Shown: piece after piece, positions 43,644 to 53,326 of the stretch
Layout: each line of letters starts with the position of its first letter
Position numbering within the stretch: the stretch's first letter is position 1
Source of the DNA: Erythrobacteraceae bacterium CCH12-C2
Lineage (GTDB): Bacteria; Pseudomonadota; Alphaproteobacteria; Sphingomonadales; Sphingomonadaceae
DNA length: 64,000 nt
NCBI GenBank assembly: GCA_001556995.1
Contig: LSKF01000002.1
Location: forward strand, 4,845-68,844
Direction: 5' to 3'
Notes under the pieces: model-generated
Database searches by the model: none
Told to the model about the DNA's origin: nothing
Seen by the model: only the letters and a program-made list of their open reading frames with translations
Made by a program: the position numbers and the translations under genes

Positions 43644-44870
43644 ATGGCCGTGCTCCAGATCCAGGCAGCGCCGTTCTTCGCGAGCAAGAACCGGGCGTTC
43701 TGGAACCTCCAATTGGCGGGGTGGATGGGTGCGTTCCTGTACCGCGGGGTGGTGGCAGTCTCCAATGATCAGCCGCTGAAACTGCTGGCGCTGGTCCTGA
43801 TCACCACCATCACGGGCTTTTCGATCAGCCTGATCCTGTCAGTGATCTACCGCTACCTGATCCGCCAGCGACCGCTTGTGACCTGGGGTGTCACCGCGCT
43901 CGTCCTGATCATCGCAGTGATAATCCACACCTCGATCGATACTTGGGTGCAGGGCATTTATTACGGTGTCAGCCGCGACACCACCTTTGCCCAGCGGTTT
44001 GTGGGCCTGTCCTATATCCCCATGGCTCTGCTGGGCGGGTGGAGCGCGCTGTATTACGCGATCAATTTCTTTCTGACAGTGGAGCAGCAGGCCGACCGGC
44101 TCGAGCGCCTTGAAGCGCAGGCGACCGCGGCGCAACTCGCCATGCTGCGGTATCAGCTCAACCCGCACTTCCTGTTCAACACCCTGAATTCGATCAGCAC
44201 GCTCGTGCTGCTGAAACAGACCGAGCCTGCCAATGCCATGCTCACCCGCCTGTCGGGCTTCTTGCGCCACACGCTGATCACCGAGCCCGGCAGTCAGGTC
44301 AGCCTCGCGCAGGAGATTGAAACCCTGCAGCTCTATCTCGACATTGAACGGATGCGGTTTGAGGAACGCCTGCGCACCCATTTCGAAATCGAGGATGCCG
44401 CGCTTGAAGCCCAGCTTCCCGCGATGCTGCTGCAACCGCTGGTCGAGAATGCGATCAAATACGCCGTCAGCCCGCAGGAGGAAGGCGCGCGCATTTCGCT
44501 GACCGCGAGGGTGATCGGCGATCGGCTGCGGCTGATGGTTGAGGATACCGGACCGGGGGTCGATGATGCACGGCGGCTCCAGACCCGCGATGCCGCCGAT
44601 TTCAATGCCTCGCCGGTGCCGGCCAGGCCCATCTCGACCGGGGTGGGTCTCGCCAATATCCGTAACCGGCTGATGCAGGCCTATGGTGACAGCCAGATGT
44701 TCGAAACCCGATCGGAGCCGGGCGGCGGCTTCACCGTGCTGATCGAAATACCCTATACCCGCGCTGACGCTCCAGCGGCGTCCGTCACGCCGCCGCACGC
44801 GCCGGCAGCCGCGGCAGACAACGTCGTTCCCCTACCCCCCCCGCAACGAACCATCGGAACCCCCGCATGA
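43644..44870 (+). CDS. LytS-type sensor histidine kinase
   Basis: 408 residues. Four membrane helices in the first 150 residues, then the His_kinase motif YQLNPHFLFNTLNSIS with the probable phospho-accepting His175. The HATPase domain has LLQPLVENAIKYA and the G boxes VEDTGPGV and STGVGLANIRNRL. It senses an unknown membrane or envelope signal and phosphorylates the LytTR regulator encoded immediately downstream (ATGA overlap). Confidence 0.9.
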   Translation: MAVLQIQAAPFFASKNRAFWNLQLAGWMGAFLYRGVVAVSNDQPLKLLALVLITTITGFSISLILSVIYRYLIRQRPLVTWGVTALVLIIAVIIHTSIDTWVQGIYYGVSRDTTFAQRFVGLSYIPMALLGGWSALYYAINFFLTVEQQADRLERLEAQATAAQLAMLRYQLNPHFLFNTLNSISTLVLLKQTEPANAMLTRLSGFLRHTLITEPGSQVSLAQEIETLQLYLDIERMRFEERLRTHFEIEDAALEAQLPAMLLQPLVENAIKYAVSPQEEGARISLTARVIGDRLRLMVEDTGPGVDDARRLQTRDAADFNASPVPARPISTGVGLANIRNRLMQAYGDSQMFETRSEPGGGFTVLIEIPYTRADAPAASVTPPHAPAAAADNVVPLPPPQRTIGTPA

Positions 44871-45673
44871 CGATCAGAACTATCCTCGTCGACGACGAGA
44901 AGCTTGCCATTCAGGGCCTGCAATTGCGGCTGGCCCCGTTCGAGGACGTCGAAATCATCGACACCTGCGCCAACGGGCGCGAGGCGATCCGCAAGATCAA
45001 GACCGAAAAGCCCGATCTGGTGTTCCTCGACATCCAGATGCCCGGCTTCGACGGCTTCAGCGTGGTCAAGGGCGTGATGGATATCGAGCCGCCGCTGTTC
45101 GTCTTCGTCACCGCTTATGAAGAACACGCGATCCGCGCGTTTGAGGCCAATGCCGTCAATTACCTGATGAAGCCGGTCGACGAACAGAAGCTTGCCGACA
45201 CCATCGAGCGCGTGCGTCAGCGTCTGGCGGAGAAGAAATCGGCCGAGGATGCCGGGCAATTGCTCGACGTGCTGGCCGAAGTCGCCCCCGAACGCGCGGC
45301 GGATTTCGTCGAGACTGTCACCCCCGCCGCTGACAGCGCCGACCGCTTCGAAAAGCTCATCAACATCAAGGATCGCGGCCAGATTTTTCGGGTCGAGGTC
45401 GACACCATCGAGCATATCGAGGCCGCAGGCGATTACATGATCATCTCCACCGGCGACAATTCGCTGGTGCTGCGCGAGACGATGAAGGATCTGGAACGCC
45501 GCCTTGATCCCCGCAAGTTCCAGCGGGTGCACCGCAGCACCATCGTCAACCTCGATCTGGTCCGGCAAGTGCGCCCGCACACCAACGGCGAATGCTTCCT
45601 GGTGCTGGAGAGCGGCGCTGAGGTGAAGGTGAGCCGCAGCTACAGGGACGTGGTGGCGCGGTTCGTGCACTAA
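44867..45673 (+). CDS. LytTR-family response regulator
   Basis: 268 residues. Receiver domain with DDE (9-11), phospho-acceptor LVFLDIQMPG (Asp55), and Lys in MKPVD. The C-terminal LytTR DNA-binding domain (KLINIKDRGQIFRVEVDTIEHIEAAGDYMII ... FQRVHRSTIVNLDLVRQVRP) is clear. It overlaps the kinase gene by four bases and forms its cognate pair. Target genes are not visible here. Confidence 0.92.
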   Translation: MTIRTILVDDEKLAIQGLQLRLAPFEDVEIIDTCANGREAIRKIKTEKPDLVFLDIQMPGFDGFSVVKGVMDIEPPLFVFVTAYEEHAIRAFEANAVNYLMKPVDEQKLADTIERVRQRLAEKKSAEDAGQLLDVLAEVAPERAADFVETVTPAADSADRFEKLINIKDRGQIFRVEVDTIEHIEAAGDYMIISTGDNSLVLRETMKDLERRLDPRKFQRVHRSTIVNLDLVRQVRPHTNGECFLVLESGAEVKVSRSYRDVVARFVH

Positions 45674-45681
45674 GCTCTAAT

Positions 45682-45764
45682 CCGTTCGTGCTGAGCTTGT
45701 CGAAGCACTGCTTTTCCCTCTACCAAAGAAAAGTGCAGCCCTTCGACAAGCTCGGGGCGAACGG
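45682..45764. repeat. long intergenic inverted repeat (REP-like)
   Basis: Arms 45682-45716 and 45728-45764 are inverted copies built around GAGCTTGTCGAAG / CTTCGACAAGCTC, with a few mismatches and a short loop. This core is a common dispersed intergenic palindrome in many proteobacteria. It lies after the regulator stop and could terminate transcription. Confidence 0.75.
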
Positions 45765-45772
45765 AGTTTGTT

Positions 45773-46645
45773 GTGACTTTCACCCTCCCCGGCTTTGATC
45801 TCGCCAAATTCATCCGCGAAACCCTCGCCGAGGATCTCGGGGAAGGGCTCCCCGGCGGCGGTCGGGATGTGACCAGTGAGAGCGTCATCCCCGCCGATGC
45901 GCGCTTCACCGGGGTGATGGACAGCCGCGATGCCATCGTGGTCGCGGGCCTACCGCTGGCCGAGGCGTTCTTCCGCCACCTCGATCCCGACTGCACCATC
46001 GAAGCACTGGTGCAGGATGGCGACAAGATCGCACCCGGCACTGATTTGATGCGGATCGAAGGCAAGGCCCGCGCGCTTCTGACAGCGGAGCGCAGCGCGC
46101 TCAACATCGTGCAGCACCTGTCGGGCATCGCCACGATGACGCAGGCCTATGTCACCGCGATGCGAGGGCCGGGGGGTAATCCTGCCTGCACCCTGCTCGA
46201 CACGCGCAAGACCATTCCCGGCCTCAGGTTCCTCGAGAAATACGCCACCCGGATGGGCGGTGCGCAGAACCACCGGATGGGCCTGTGGGACGCGGCGATG
46301 ATCAAGGACAATCATGTCGCAGTCGCGGGCAGCGTTGGCGAGGCGGTGCGGCGCGCGCGCGATGCGGGCGTCACCCGGATCATCTGCGAGGTCGACACGC
46401 TCGATCAGATCGAGCCTGCGCTGGCCGCCGGGGCGCATCACCTGCTGCTCGATAACATGGACCCGGCCAACCTTGCCGAGGCCGTGGCGCTCGTCGCTGG
46501 CCGGGTACCGACCGAGGCGAGCGGGGGCGTCAACCTCGAGACCATCGCCGCCAAGGCGGCAAGCGGGGTCGATTACATCTCCGTCGGCCGCCTTACCCAA
46601 AGCGCGCCTGCCGCTGACATCGGGCTGGATTTCACCCCCGCATGA
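45773..46645 (+). CDS. nadC: nicotinate-nucleotide pyrophosphorylase (carboxylating)
   Basis: 290 residues from a GTG at 45773. It converts quinolinate and PRPP to nicotinate mononucleotide in NAD synthesis. Family landmarks: EDLGEG ... GRDVTSE, ALLTAERSALNIVQHLSGIAT, LLDTRKTIPGLRFLEKYATRMGG (split here into TRKT and KYA), HRMGLWDAAMIKDNH and LLLDNMDP, plus ASGGVNLETI. Length is normal. Its stop overlaps the next start (ATGA). The RBS is weak. Confidence 0.93.
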   Translation: MTFTLPGFDLAKFIRETLAEDLGEGLPGGGRDVTSESVIPADARFTGVMDSRDAIVVAGLPLAEAFFRHLDPDCTIEALVQDGDKIAPGTDLMRIEGKARALLTAERSALNIVQHLSGIATMTQAYVTAMRGPGGNPACTLLDTRKTIPGLRFLEKYATRMGGAQNHRMGLWDAAMIKDNHVAVAGSVGEAVRRARDAGVTRIICEVDTLDQIEPALAAGAHHLLLDNMDPANLAEAVALVAGRVPTEASGGVNLETIAAKAASGVDYISVGRLTQSAPAADIGLDFTPA

Positions 46646-47088
46646 TCCCGCTGTCCCGCACCCGCCCACTCACCATCAACGTCTTTGCTGCGGCCTTTTT
46701 GACCGCGGCACTGATCGCCTTTCTCGATGGTTTGCGGGATATTCCCGATATGCAGGCGCTGCTCAGCGCCAACGTCCCCGGCATCGATTGGAGCCGCGAT
46801 GCGGTGATCGTGACGCTGAGCGCGCGACTGTCGATCGCGCTGATCCCGATTGCGATGGTGTGGTTGTCGGCGGTGCGCTTTGCGCGCTGGATGGTGACGG
46901 CGCTGGGGCTGGGCAAGCTGCTCAACCTGCCAGAAGGCCTCCGTCTGATTGCCGACGGCGCGCCGCTGGATACAGCGTGGCTGACCTCTATGGTGCTCGG
47001 TGTTTTTGCGATTGCGATGCTGTTCACCCCCGCCAGCAATCGCTGGTTCGCGCGCTCGCAGGAGGCGGACCCTGCGGTGTTCGAGTAG
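46642..47088 (+). CDS. small membrane protein
   Basis: 148 residues, ATGA overlap with nadC. Four hydrophobic segments: INVFAAAFLTAALIAFLDGL, IALIPIAMVWLSAV, WMVTALGLGKLL and TSMVLGVFAIAMLF. No motif recognised. Its last codons carry the ribosome site for the RNase T2 gene that begins inside it. Confidence 0.6.
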   Translation: MIPLSRTRPLTINVFAAAFLTAALIAFLDGLRDIPDMQALLSANVPGIDWSRDAVIVTLSARLSIALIPIAMVWLSAVRFARWMVTALGLGKLLNLPEGLRLIADGAPLDTAWLTSMVLGVFAIAMLFTPASNRWFARSQEADPAVFE

Positions 47089-47785
47089 CCTGACTGCCAC
47101 GCTACTGCTGCTGGCGCTGACCACCCCCGGCGTGGCCCATGCGCAGGCCTATCAATGCCGCGCGCCGCTTGTGGCGAATGTCCCGAAGATTACCCCCGAT
47201 GGCCCGCGCCGGGTGCTGCCGGTGACCGGCTATACCCTCGCGCTGAGCTGGTCGCCGGAGTTCTGCAAGCCGCGCAAGGAGGATCGCGCGTACGCGGTGC
47301 AGTGCTCCGGTAAGAACGGCAGCTTTGGGCTGGTGGTGCATGGGCTGTGGCCCGAAAGCGGGCAGAGCTGGCCGCAATGGTGCGCAGCGGGCGCGGCGCT
47401 CACCCCCAGCGACATTCGCGGGGCGATGTGCATCTCGCCCTCGCAGCGCCTGATCGCCCGGCAATGGGCCAAGCACGGCAGCTGCATGGTGAAGCGCCCC
47501 GCCCAATACCTCAAGGTCACCCGCATTCTGTGGGAGGGTCTGCGGATCCCCGATTACGACCGAATCAGCCGCGAGGAGGCGCTGACCGCCGGCCGCATCC
47601 GCGCCGCCTTTGCCGATGCCAATCCCGGCTGGCCCGAAAGCGCGATCGGGGTGAAGCTGAACAAGCGCGGCTGGCTTGAGGAAATCCGCCTCTGCTATGC
47701 CAAGACCTTCCGTCCGGCGCGGTGCTCGGCTGCGCGGTGGGGAGCGAAGGATGGGACGGCAGCGAAGATCTGGCGGGGGTTGTAG
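47072..47785 (+). CDS. ribonuclease T2 family protein, apparent CTG start
   Basis: 237 residues if started at a CTG (47072), which has a perfect AGGAGG six bases upstream and opens a clean signal peptide (LTATLLLLALTTPGVAHA). No ATG or GTG gives such a start; a GTG at 47000 would put 24 Arg-rich residues before the signal. The two catalytic segments are HGLWPES (His90) and QWAKHGSCM (His135), with paired cysteines. It cleaves RNA in the periplasm or outside the cell, for scavenging. Overlaps the preceding gene by 17 bases. Confidence 0.82.
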   Translation: MRCSSSLTATLLLLALTTPGVAHAQAYQCRAPLVANVPKITPDGPRRVLPVTGYTLALSWSPEFCKPRKEDRAYAVQCSGKNGSFGLVVHGLWPESGQSWPQWCAAGAALTPSDIRGAMCISPSQRLIARQWAKHGSCMVKRPAQYLKVTRILWEGLRIPDYDRISREEALTAGRIRAAFADANPGWPESAIGVKLNKRGWLEEIRLCYAKTFRPARCSAARWGAKDGTAAKIWRGL

Positions 47786-47844
47786 CATGCGCTACGCGCA
47801 TTATCTGACCGCATAGGCACTCAGTTGATTACAAGGCATGCCCG

Positions 47845-48231
47845 ATGGCGTTCACGCTTGATCACCTCACCATTCTCTCGCGCTCAACCGAGCAAGCCGA
47901 GGTGTTCTACGGCTTTCTGCTTCCCCGGCTGGGCTTTGTGCAGAAGAAGCCGCGCATCTGGGCCAATGACGAAGGGCTGCACATCCAATTCGGCAAGGCC
48001 AAGGAAGGCACTGGTGACTATGGCCGCTATGCCCCCGGCCTCAACCATTTTGGCTTTAACGCGCCCAGTCCGGAAGCCGTGCGGGCGCTGGCGGCGGAAC
48101 TCGAAGCGGCGGGCATTGAGGCGCGGCTCCAGACCTTCGAGCCGGGGATCACAGCGCTGTTCGTGCCCGATCCAGACGGGTTGCGGGTGGAGATCAGCTA
48201 CTACCCGCCGGGCGTCCCGCCGGTTGATTGA
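47845..48231 (+). CDS. VOC-family (glyoxalase-like) protein
   Basis: 128 residues with the paired beta-alpha-beta-beta-beta layout of the vicinal-oxygen-chelate fold: FTLDHLTILSRSTEQAEVFYGFLLPRLGF, LNHFGFNAPSPEAVRALAAEL and DPDGLRVEISYYPPG. His and Glu metal-ligand candidates are present (DHLT, HFGF, VEIS). Reaction unknown: isomerase, dioxygenase and resistance proteins share this fold. Convergent with the reductase gene. Confidence 0.8.
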   Translation: MAFTLDHLTILSRSTEQAEVFYGFLLPRLGFVQKKPRIWANDEGLHIQFGKAKEGTGDYGRYAPGLNHFGFNAPSPEAVRALAAELEAAGIEARLQTFEPGITALFVPDPDGLRVEISYYPPGVPPVD

Positions 48232-48279
48232 TGGGACGGGGGGAGGCCGGCGTCGTGCGGCAGCCTCCGCAGGCCCGCC

Positions 48280-49002
48280 TCAATACATGTGCTGGCCGCC
48301 GTTGATGCTCATGGTGGAGCCCGTCATGAAGCCGCCGTTTTCGCTGGTCAGGAACGCCACGCCGCGGGCGATTTCCTCCGCCATGCCGAGCCGGCCGACG
48401 GGGATTTTGGCGACGATCTTTTCGAGCACCGCAGGCGGGACGGCGGCGACCATGTCGGTGTCGATATAGCCGGGCGCGATCGCGTTCACGGTCACCCCGA
48501 ACTTCGCGCCTTCCTGCGCCAAGGCCTTGGTAAAGCCGTGAATTCCGCTCTTGGCGGCGGCATAGTTGACCTGCCCGTATTGCCCCGCCTGCCCGTTGAT
48601 CGAGCCGATGTTGACGATCCGCCCCCACCCGCGTTCGCGCATCCCGGGAAAGGTCGCCTTGGCCATGTTGAAGCACCCGCCAAGATTGATGCGCATCACA
48701 TCGTTCCAGTCTTCAAAGCTCATCTTGTGGAGCGTGCCGTCGCGGGTGATACCGGCGTTGTTCACGACGATGTCGACCGGGCCGTACTGCGCTTCTACCT
48801 TCGCACAGCCCTCGAGCGTCGCTTCGTGATCGCCGACATCCCAGCACATCGAGGGGATACCGGTCTTCTCGGTGAAGACGCGGGCCTTTTCGTCGTTGCA
48901 GGCGTAGTTGGCGATGACGATGTGGCCTTGCCGCTGGAGCCGCTTGCAGATCGCCTCGCCGATCCCGCGCGTGCCCCCGGTGACGATTGCTACCCGGCCC
49001 AT
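48280..49002 (-). CDS. phbB: acetoacetyl-CoA reductase (PhaB/PhbB)
   Basis: 240 residues, short-chain dehydrogenase. NADPH site TGGTRGIGEA (9-18), NNAG, catalytic Ser in GSINGQAGQ, YAAAKSG (Tyr-x3-Lys) and NAIAPGYIDTDM. The extended match through GQAGQYGQVNYAAAKSG and ISINGG-like C-terminus (STMSINGGQHMY) is typical of PhaB, which makes (R)-3-hydroxybutyryl-CoA for polyhydroxybutyrate. A 3-ketoacyl-ACP reductase is the alternative. AGGGAGAGA precedes the ATG. Confidence 0.88.
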   Translation of the reverse strand: MGRVAIVTGGTRGIGEAICKRLQRQGHIVIANYACNDEKARVFTEKTGIPSMCWDVGDHEATLEGCAKVEAQYGPVDIVVNNAGITRDGTLHKMSFEDWNDVMRINLGGCFNMAKATFPGMRERGWGRIVNIGSINGQAGQYGQVNYAAAKSGIHGFTKALAQEGAKFGVTVNAIAPGYIDTDMVAAVPPAVLEKIVAKIPVGRLGMAEEIARGVAFLTSENGGFMTGSTMSINGGQHMY

Positions 49003-49169
49003 ATCTCTCTCCCTTTTGATGCTGTCATGGCAACCTAGCGGTGCCGTAGCGTCAGGGAAAGATGGGAATAGCTATGCGCGTGCGCACCACGTGAGGCGAC
49101 AATGATGATGCAATGACCCGTGAATGACCGCGCTACGACCCGCCTACGCGCAGCCGTTGAACGCAGGGA

Positions 49170-49934
49170 TCAGAACTTGATCTGCGTGCCGACGTAAACC
49201 GCCTGGCTATCCTGCACCGAATTGGTGAGCGGGTTCAGGCGTTCGCGCTCTTGCGAATAGCGCACCCCCGCGGTCACCTTGAGGTTGGGCGAAAGCCGGA
49301 AGCTGCCGCCCAGGTCCACCGTCTGTGCGGCAATCGAATCGAGGGTATTGGGCGAACGCCCGGCGATTTCGCGGTCTTCCAGCTCGATCCGGGGTTGCAG
49401 GCGGCTGGGCTTATCCTCGGCGATCGGGCGTGAGGGTTCGAACTGCGCGAGATCGGGCAGGCTCAAACGGCGGACTTCGGACGGCAATTCCACCGGCACC
49501 GGGCGGGCGAAGCTTTTGTAGCCGCGCGCTGCGCCAAGTTGGAAACGGCTGGCGTCAAGCCCGGCAAGGCCGACCCCGCGACCGGGGGCCTGTTCCACCA
49601 TCTTGCGCACCGAAATCGCCCGCGCTGTATCATCATCCACGCGAACCGCGACCGTGACCGTGCGTTCGCCGGACACCGCCATGGCGCGTGCCGGGGTAAA
49701 GCGGATGCCGCGCGCCCGGGCTTTGTCAGCAACGCGGGCGGCAAGAGCCGGATCGACCGAAGCGGGGGTGAAGAGATCCAGCCCGCTTTTGGCGAAAGAG
49801 ATCGCACCGCGGCTCGGCGCAGAATCGGCCAGCGCAAGGCCCGTGCTTGGCAAGGCGAGTGCCAGCGCGCCGCACAGGGCAAAGGGCAGCCAGCGATGCT
49901 GCGCTCCTGCGATCCTGTTCGGCTGCGGTGCCAT
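49170..49934 (-). CDS. hypothetical exported protein with C-terminal beta segment
   Basis: 254 residues from the ATG at 49934; ATG at 49985 is a possible earlier start. Signal peptide (LPFALCGALALALPSTGLALA). The middle is Ala/Arg-rich. The C-terminus (DLGGSFRLSPNLKVTAGVRYSQERERLNPLTNS ... QAVYVGTQIKF) shows alternating beta strands and a terminal Phe, like an outer-membrane barrel end. The barrel would be too small alone, so it may be a fragment of a beta protein or form oligomers. No family recognised. Confidence 0.55.
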   Translation of the reverse strand: MAPQPNRIAGAQHRWLPFALCGALALALPSTGLALADSAPSRGAISFAKSGLDLFTPASVDPALAARVADKARARGIRFTPARAMAVSGERTVTVAVRVDDDTARAISVRKMVEQAPGRGVGLAGLDASRFQLGAARGYKSFARPVPVELPSEVRRLSLPDLAQFEPSRPIAEDKPSRLQPRIELEDREIAGRSPNTLDSIAAQTVDLGGSFRLSPNLKVTAGVRYSQERERLNPLTNSVQDSQAVYVGTQIKF

Positions 49935-50280
49935 ACCCGTGATCCGTATCCTATCTCTTGCCCGGCATTCGCTCTGCCAAAGCATTGACAACCTTAACCC
50001 ACCATGAGTCGTCGGTCTTTTCACAAATATGGTGATAAGCGCCGCGCAATCGGTTGCAATGCTCTTACGCAAGACCCCGGAGCGTTCCTGTTAGACCTGT
50101 GGCACCATGCACACAGGCGGGGACACAGGCAGGGGCACAGGCACAGGCCGTTCACGGCAGGGTCAGGCTGCACGCTGTCTAGCCACCGGGTCACCATGGT
50201 CCGGCGGCGGATGATGCTTGCCGCGCGGCCCGTCGCGGTTATAGAGCATCGGCACATTTGATGATAAGGATTACCCGGCA
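49935..50280. other. intergenic, short GGCACAGG-type repeats
   Basis: No gene supported. Around 50110-50150 there is a run of imperfect repeats of ACACAGGC/GGGG units (CACACAGGCGGGGACACAGG ...). No hairpin with a T-run. Confidence 0.45.
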
Positions 50281-50748
50281 GTGACACGCGCCAACTCCGC
50301 CAATGCCCGCCCGGCTTCTAGCCGCACCATGCGTATTGCCTTTATTGGCGGTGCGCTCGGCCTGCTGGCAGCCTGCAGTGGCTCCGAGCGTCCGCGCACC
50401 GAGCTGGCGGCGGCGCAGCTCAACACCATCGGGGTCAATGCCTATCTCTGGCGCGCGGCGCTGGACACGGTGAGCTTTGCCCCGCTGTTGCAGGCGGACA
50501 GCGCGGGCGGGGTGATCGTGACCGATTGGTACGCCAATCCCTCCAACCCCAATGAGCGGGTCAAGCTGACCGTGACGATCCTCGATCAGGATCTGCGCGC
50601 CGATGCGCTGCGAGTCGCGGCGAGCCGTCAGGTGAGCGAGGGCGGCAACTGGGTTGAAGCCCCGGTGCAGGCAGCCACGGTGCAGAAGCTTGAGGATATT
50701 ATCCTCACCAAGGCTCGCGATCTGCGCCGCCAAGCCCTCGCTTCGTGA
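50281..50748 (+). CDS. DUF3576-type lipoprotein
   Basis: 155 residues from a GTG at 50281; the ATG at 50329 would place the signal peptide at the very N-terminus and is equally likely. Lipobox LLAAC suggests a lipoprotein. The rest (LNTIGVNAYLWRAALDTVSFAPLLQADSAGGVIVTDWYANPSNPNERVKLTV) matches the DUF3576 pattern commonly found next to leuS in alphaproteobacteria. Possibly outer-membrane related. Confidence 0.8.
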   Translation: MTRANSANARPASSRTMRIAFIGGALGLLAACSGSERPRTELAAAQLNTIGVNAYLWRAALDTVSFAPLLQADSAGGVIVTDWYANPSNPNERVKLTVTILDQDLRADALRVAASRQVSEGGNWVEAPVQAATVQKLEDIILTKARDLRRQALAS

Positions 50749-50803
50749 CACCGCTGGCGTCCTGAGGCGCTTCCAGAGTTTCCATCCGCACGGATAACAC
50801 CGC

Positions 50804-53326
50804 ATGACCGATACCCGTTTCGATCCGTCCACGGCTGACGGGCGCTGGCAGCGCGCGTGGGAAGCAGCGGGCACCTTCACCGCTGACAGCGACAGCACCA
50901 AGCCCAAGAGCTACATTCTCGAGATGTTCCCCTATCCCTCGGGGCGCATCCACATGGGGCATGTGCGCAACTACACGATGGGCGACGTGCTGGCGCGCTA
51001 CCAGAAGATGCGCGGGTTCGAGGTGTTGCACCCAATGGGCTGGGACGCCTTCGGGATGCCGGCCGAAAATGCGGCGATGGAAAAGGGCGTCCACCCCGGC
51101 GGCTGGACCCGCCAGAACATCGCGCAGATGAAGGCGCAGTTGCAGCGCATCGGCTTCGCGCTCGACTGGACCCGCGAATTCGCCACCTGCGATCCCGAAT
51201 ATTACGGCCACGAACAGGCGCTGTTCTGCGATCTGTATGAGGCCGGGCTGGTCTATCGCAAGGAGAGCACGGTCAACTGGGACCCGGTCGACATGACCGT
51301 GCTCGCCAACGAGCAGGTGATCGACGGCAAGGGCTGGCGTTCGGGCGCAGAGGTCGAGAAGTGCAAGCTGAACCAGTGGTTCCTAAAGATCACCGATTTT
51401 GCCGATGATCTGCTGGAGGGGCTGGGGAGCCTTGAGGACTGGCCCGAGAAGGTGCGCCTGATGCAGGAGAACTGGATCGGCAAGTCGCAGGGGCTCGAAT
51501 TCAGCTTTGACCTTTCGGACGGCGGCAAGCTGGCGGTCTATTCGACGCGGCCCGATACGATCTTTGGCGCGAGTTTCTGCGCCTTCGCAGCCGATCACCC
51601 GATTGCACAAGGGCTGGCAGGCGACCCCGAGGTCGCGGCCTTCATCGAGCAGTGCAAGAAGGGCGCGACCACCGCCGCAGCGCTCGAAACGGCGGAAAAG
51701 CTGGGCTATCGCACCCCGATCACGGCCAAGCATCCGTTCACCGGGGCGGACCTGCCGGTCTTCATCGCCAACTTCGTGCTGATGGAATACGGCACCGGCG
51801 CGGTGATGGGCGTGCCGGGGCACGACCAGCGCGACTTCGAATTTGCGACCAAGTACGAGCTGCCGATCCTGCGCGTGGTCGCCAGTGATCCCGCGCGCGC
51901 CGACGAGTCCTTCAAGGGCGAGGCCGAGGCGGGGGACGGGGTGATCGTCAACTCCGACTTCCTTAATGGCATGAGCGTCGAGGACGCCAAGGCCGCCGTC
52001 ATCGCCCGCGCCGAAAGCGGCGGCTGGGGTGAGGGGCGCACCGTGTGGCGCCTGCGCGACTGGGGCGTTTCGCGTCAGCGTTACTGGGGGACGCCGATCC
52101 CCTTTATTCATTGCGACATCTGCGGCGTTGTGCCGGTGCCCAAGGACCAGCTCCCCGTGACCCTGCCCGAGGATGTCAGCTTCGACATCCCCGGCAACCC
52201 GCTCGAACGTCACCCGACTTGGAAGCATGTCGATTGCCCCAAGTGCGGCAAACCGGCGCGGCGCGAGACTGATACGCTCGACACCTTCGTCGACAGCTCG
52301 TGGTACTTCCTGCGCTTCGCCAGCCAGCCTGCGGATCATCCCTTCGACCCGGAGGAAGTCGCCAAGTGGATGCCGGTGCAGCACTATATCGGCGGCATCG
52401 AGCACGCGATCCTGCACCTGCTCTATGCGCGGTTCTGGACGCGGGCGCTGGCGCATACGGGCAAGATCACCGTGCAGGAGCCGTTTGCGGCGCTGTTCAC
52501 GCAAGGTATGGTAACGCACGAAACCTATAGCCGGATCGATGCTGCGCGCGGCGTGCCGGTGTTCTTCGGCCCCGAAGAGGTCGACCGTGCCTCGGACGGC
52601 GCGACATTGCTGGCGGACGGGCATCCTGTGGATGTCGGCCGCGTCATCAAGATGTCGAAGTCGAAGAAGAACGTCGTCGATCCCGATGCCATCATCGCCC
52701 GCCACGGGGCGGATGCGGTGCGGTGGTTCATGCTCTCGGACAGCCCGCCTGAGCGCGACCTGCCGTGGTCCGACGCCGGGATCGAGGGCTGCGCGCGCTT
52801 CGTCCAGCGGTTGTGGCGGCTGTTCAGCGCCTATGATGGCGGGGCGAACGGCGAGGACAAGGGCCTCGACCGCAAGACCCACCAGACCATCGCGGCGGTC
52901 GCTTCCGACATCGAAGCGCTCAGCTTCAACAAGGCGGTAGCGCGCATTTACGAGCTGACCGGCGCGACCGAGAAAGCCGCGCCTTCGGCGAGCCGTAGCG
53001 CCGCCATCCGTGCGCTCGTCCACCTCGCTGCGCCGATGATGCCGCACCTCGCCGAAGAAGCGTGGGCCGCGATGGGCAACACCACGCTCATCGCCGATGC
53101 GCCTTGGCCCGCTGTCGATCCCGCGCTGCTGGTCGATGACGAGGTCACCATCGCGATCCAGCACATGGGCAAGCTGCGCGACACCGTCACCGCGCCCAAG
53201 GGGGCTTCCAAGGAAGACCTCGAAGCGCTGGCGCTGGCATCCGCCAACCTGCAGCGCTCGGTTGATGGCGCGGCGGTGCGCAAGGTCATTGTCGTGCCCG
53301 ACCGATTGGTGAATATCGTCACCTGA
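50804..53326 (+). CDS. leuS: leucyl-tRNA synthetase
   Basis: 840 residues. Class I synthetase: [15 protein letters not shown] (HMGH at 50-53), the CP1 editing domain with [29 protein letters not shown] sequence, a zinc-like CDICG and CPKCG pair, and [12 protein letters not shown] near residue 616. Normal length. Its stop shares one base with the lptE start (TGATG). Essential housekeeping gene. Confidence 0.97.
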   Translation: MTDTRFDPSTADGRWQRAWEAAGTFTADSDSTKPKSYILEMFPYPSGRIHMGHVRNYTMGDVLARYQKMRGFEVLHPMGWDAFGMPAENAAMEKGVHPGGWTRQNIAQMKAQLQRIGFALDWTREFATCDPEYYGHEQALFCDLYEAGLVYRKESTVNWDPVDMTVLANEQVIDGKGWRSGAEVEKCKLNQWFLKITDFADDLLEGLGSLEDWPEKVRLMQENWIGKSQGLEFSFDLSDGGKLAVYSTRPDTIFGASFCAFAADHPIAQGLAGDPEVAAFIEQCKKGATTAAALETAEKLGYRTPITAKHPFTGADLPVFIANFVLMEYGTGAVMGVPGHDQRDFEFATKYELPILRVVASDPARADESFKGEAEAGDGVIVNSDFLNGMSVEDAKAAVIARAESGGWGEGRTVWRLRDWGVSRQRYWGTPIPFIHCDICGVVPVPKDQLPVTLPEDVSFDIPGNPLERHPTWKHVDCPKCGKPARRETDTLDTFVDSSWYFLRFASQPADHPFDPEEVAKWMPVQHYIGGIEHAILHLLYARFWTRALAHTGKITVQEPFAALFTQGMVTHETYSRIDAARGVPVFFGPEEVDRASDGATLLADGHPVDVGRVIKMSKSKKNVVDPDAIIARHGADAVRWFMLSDSPPERDLPWSDAGIEGCARFVQRLWRLFSAYDGGANGEDKGLDRKTHQTIAAVASDIEALSFNKAVARIYELTGATEKAAPSASRSAAIRALVHLAAPMMPHLAEEAWAAMGNTTLIADAPWPAVDPALLVDDEVTIAIQHMGKLRDTVTAPKGASKEDLEALALASANLQRSVDGAAVRKVIVVPDRLVNIVT

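Noticed and set aside
50110..50150. CRISPR-like or tandem-repeat array
   Set aside because: Units are short, imperfect and without spacers; simple repetitive sequence. No CRISPR array was seen anywhere in the window.
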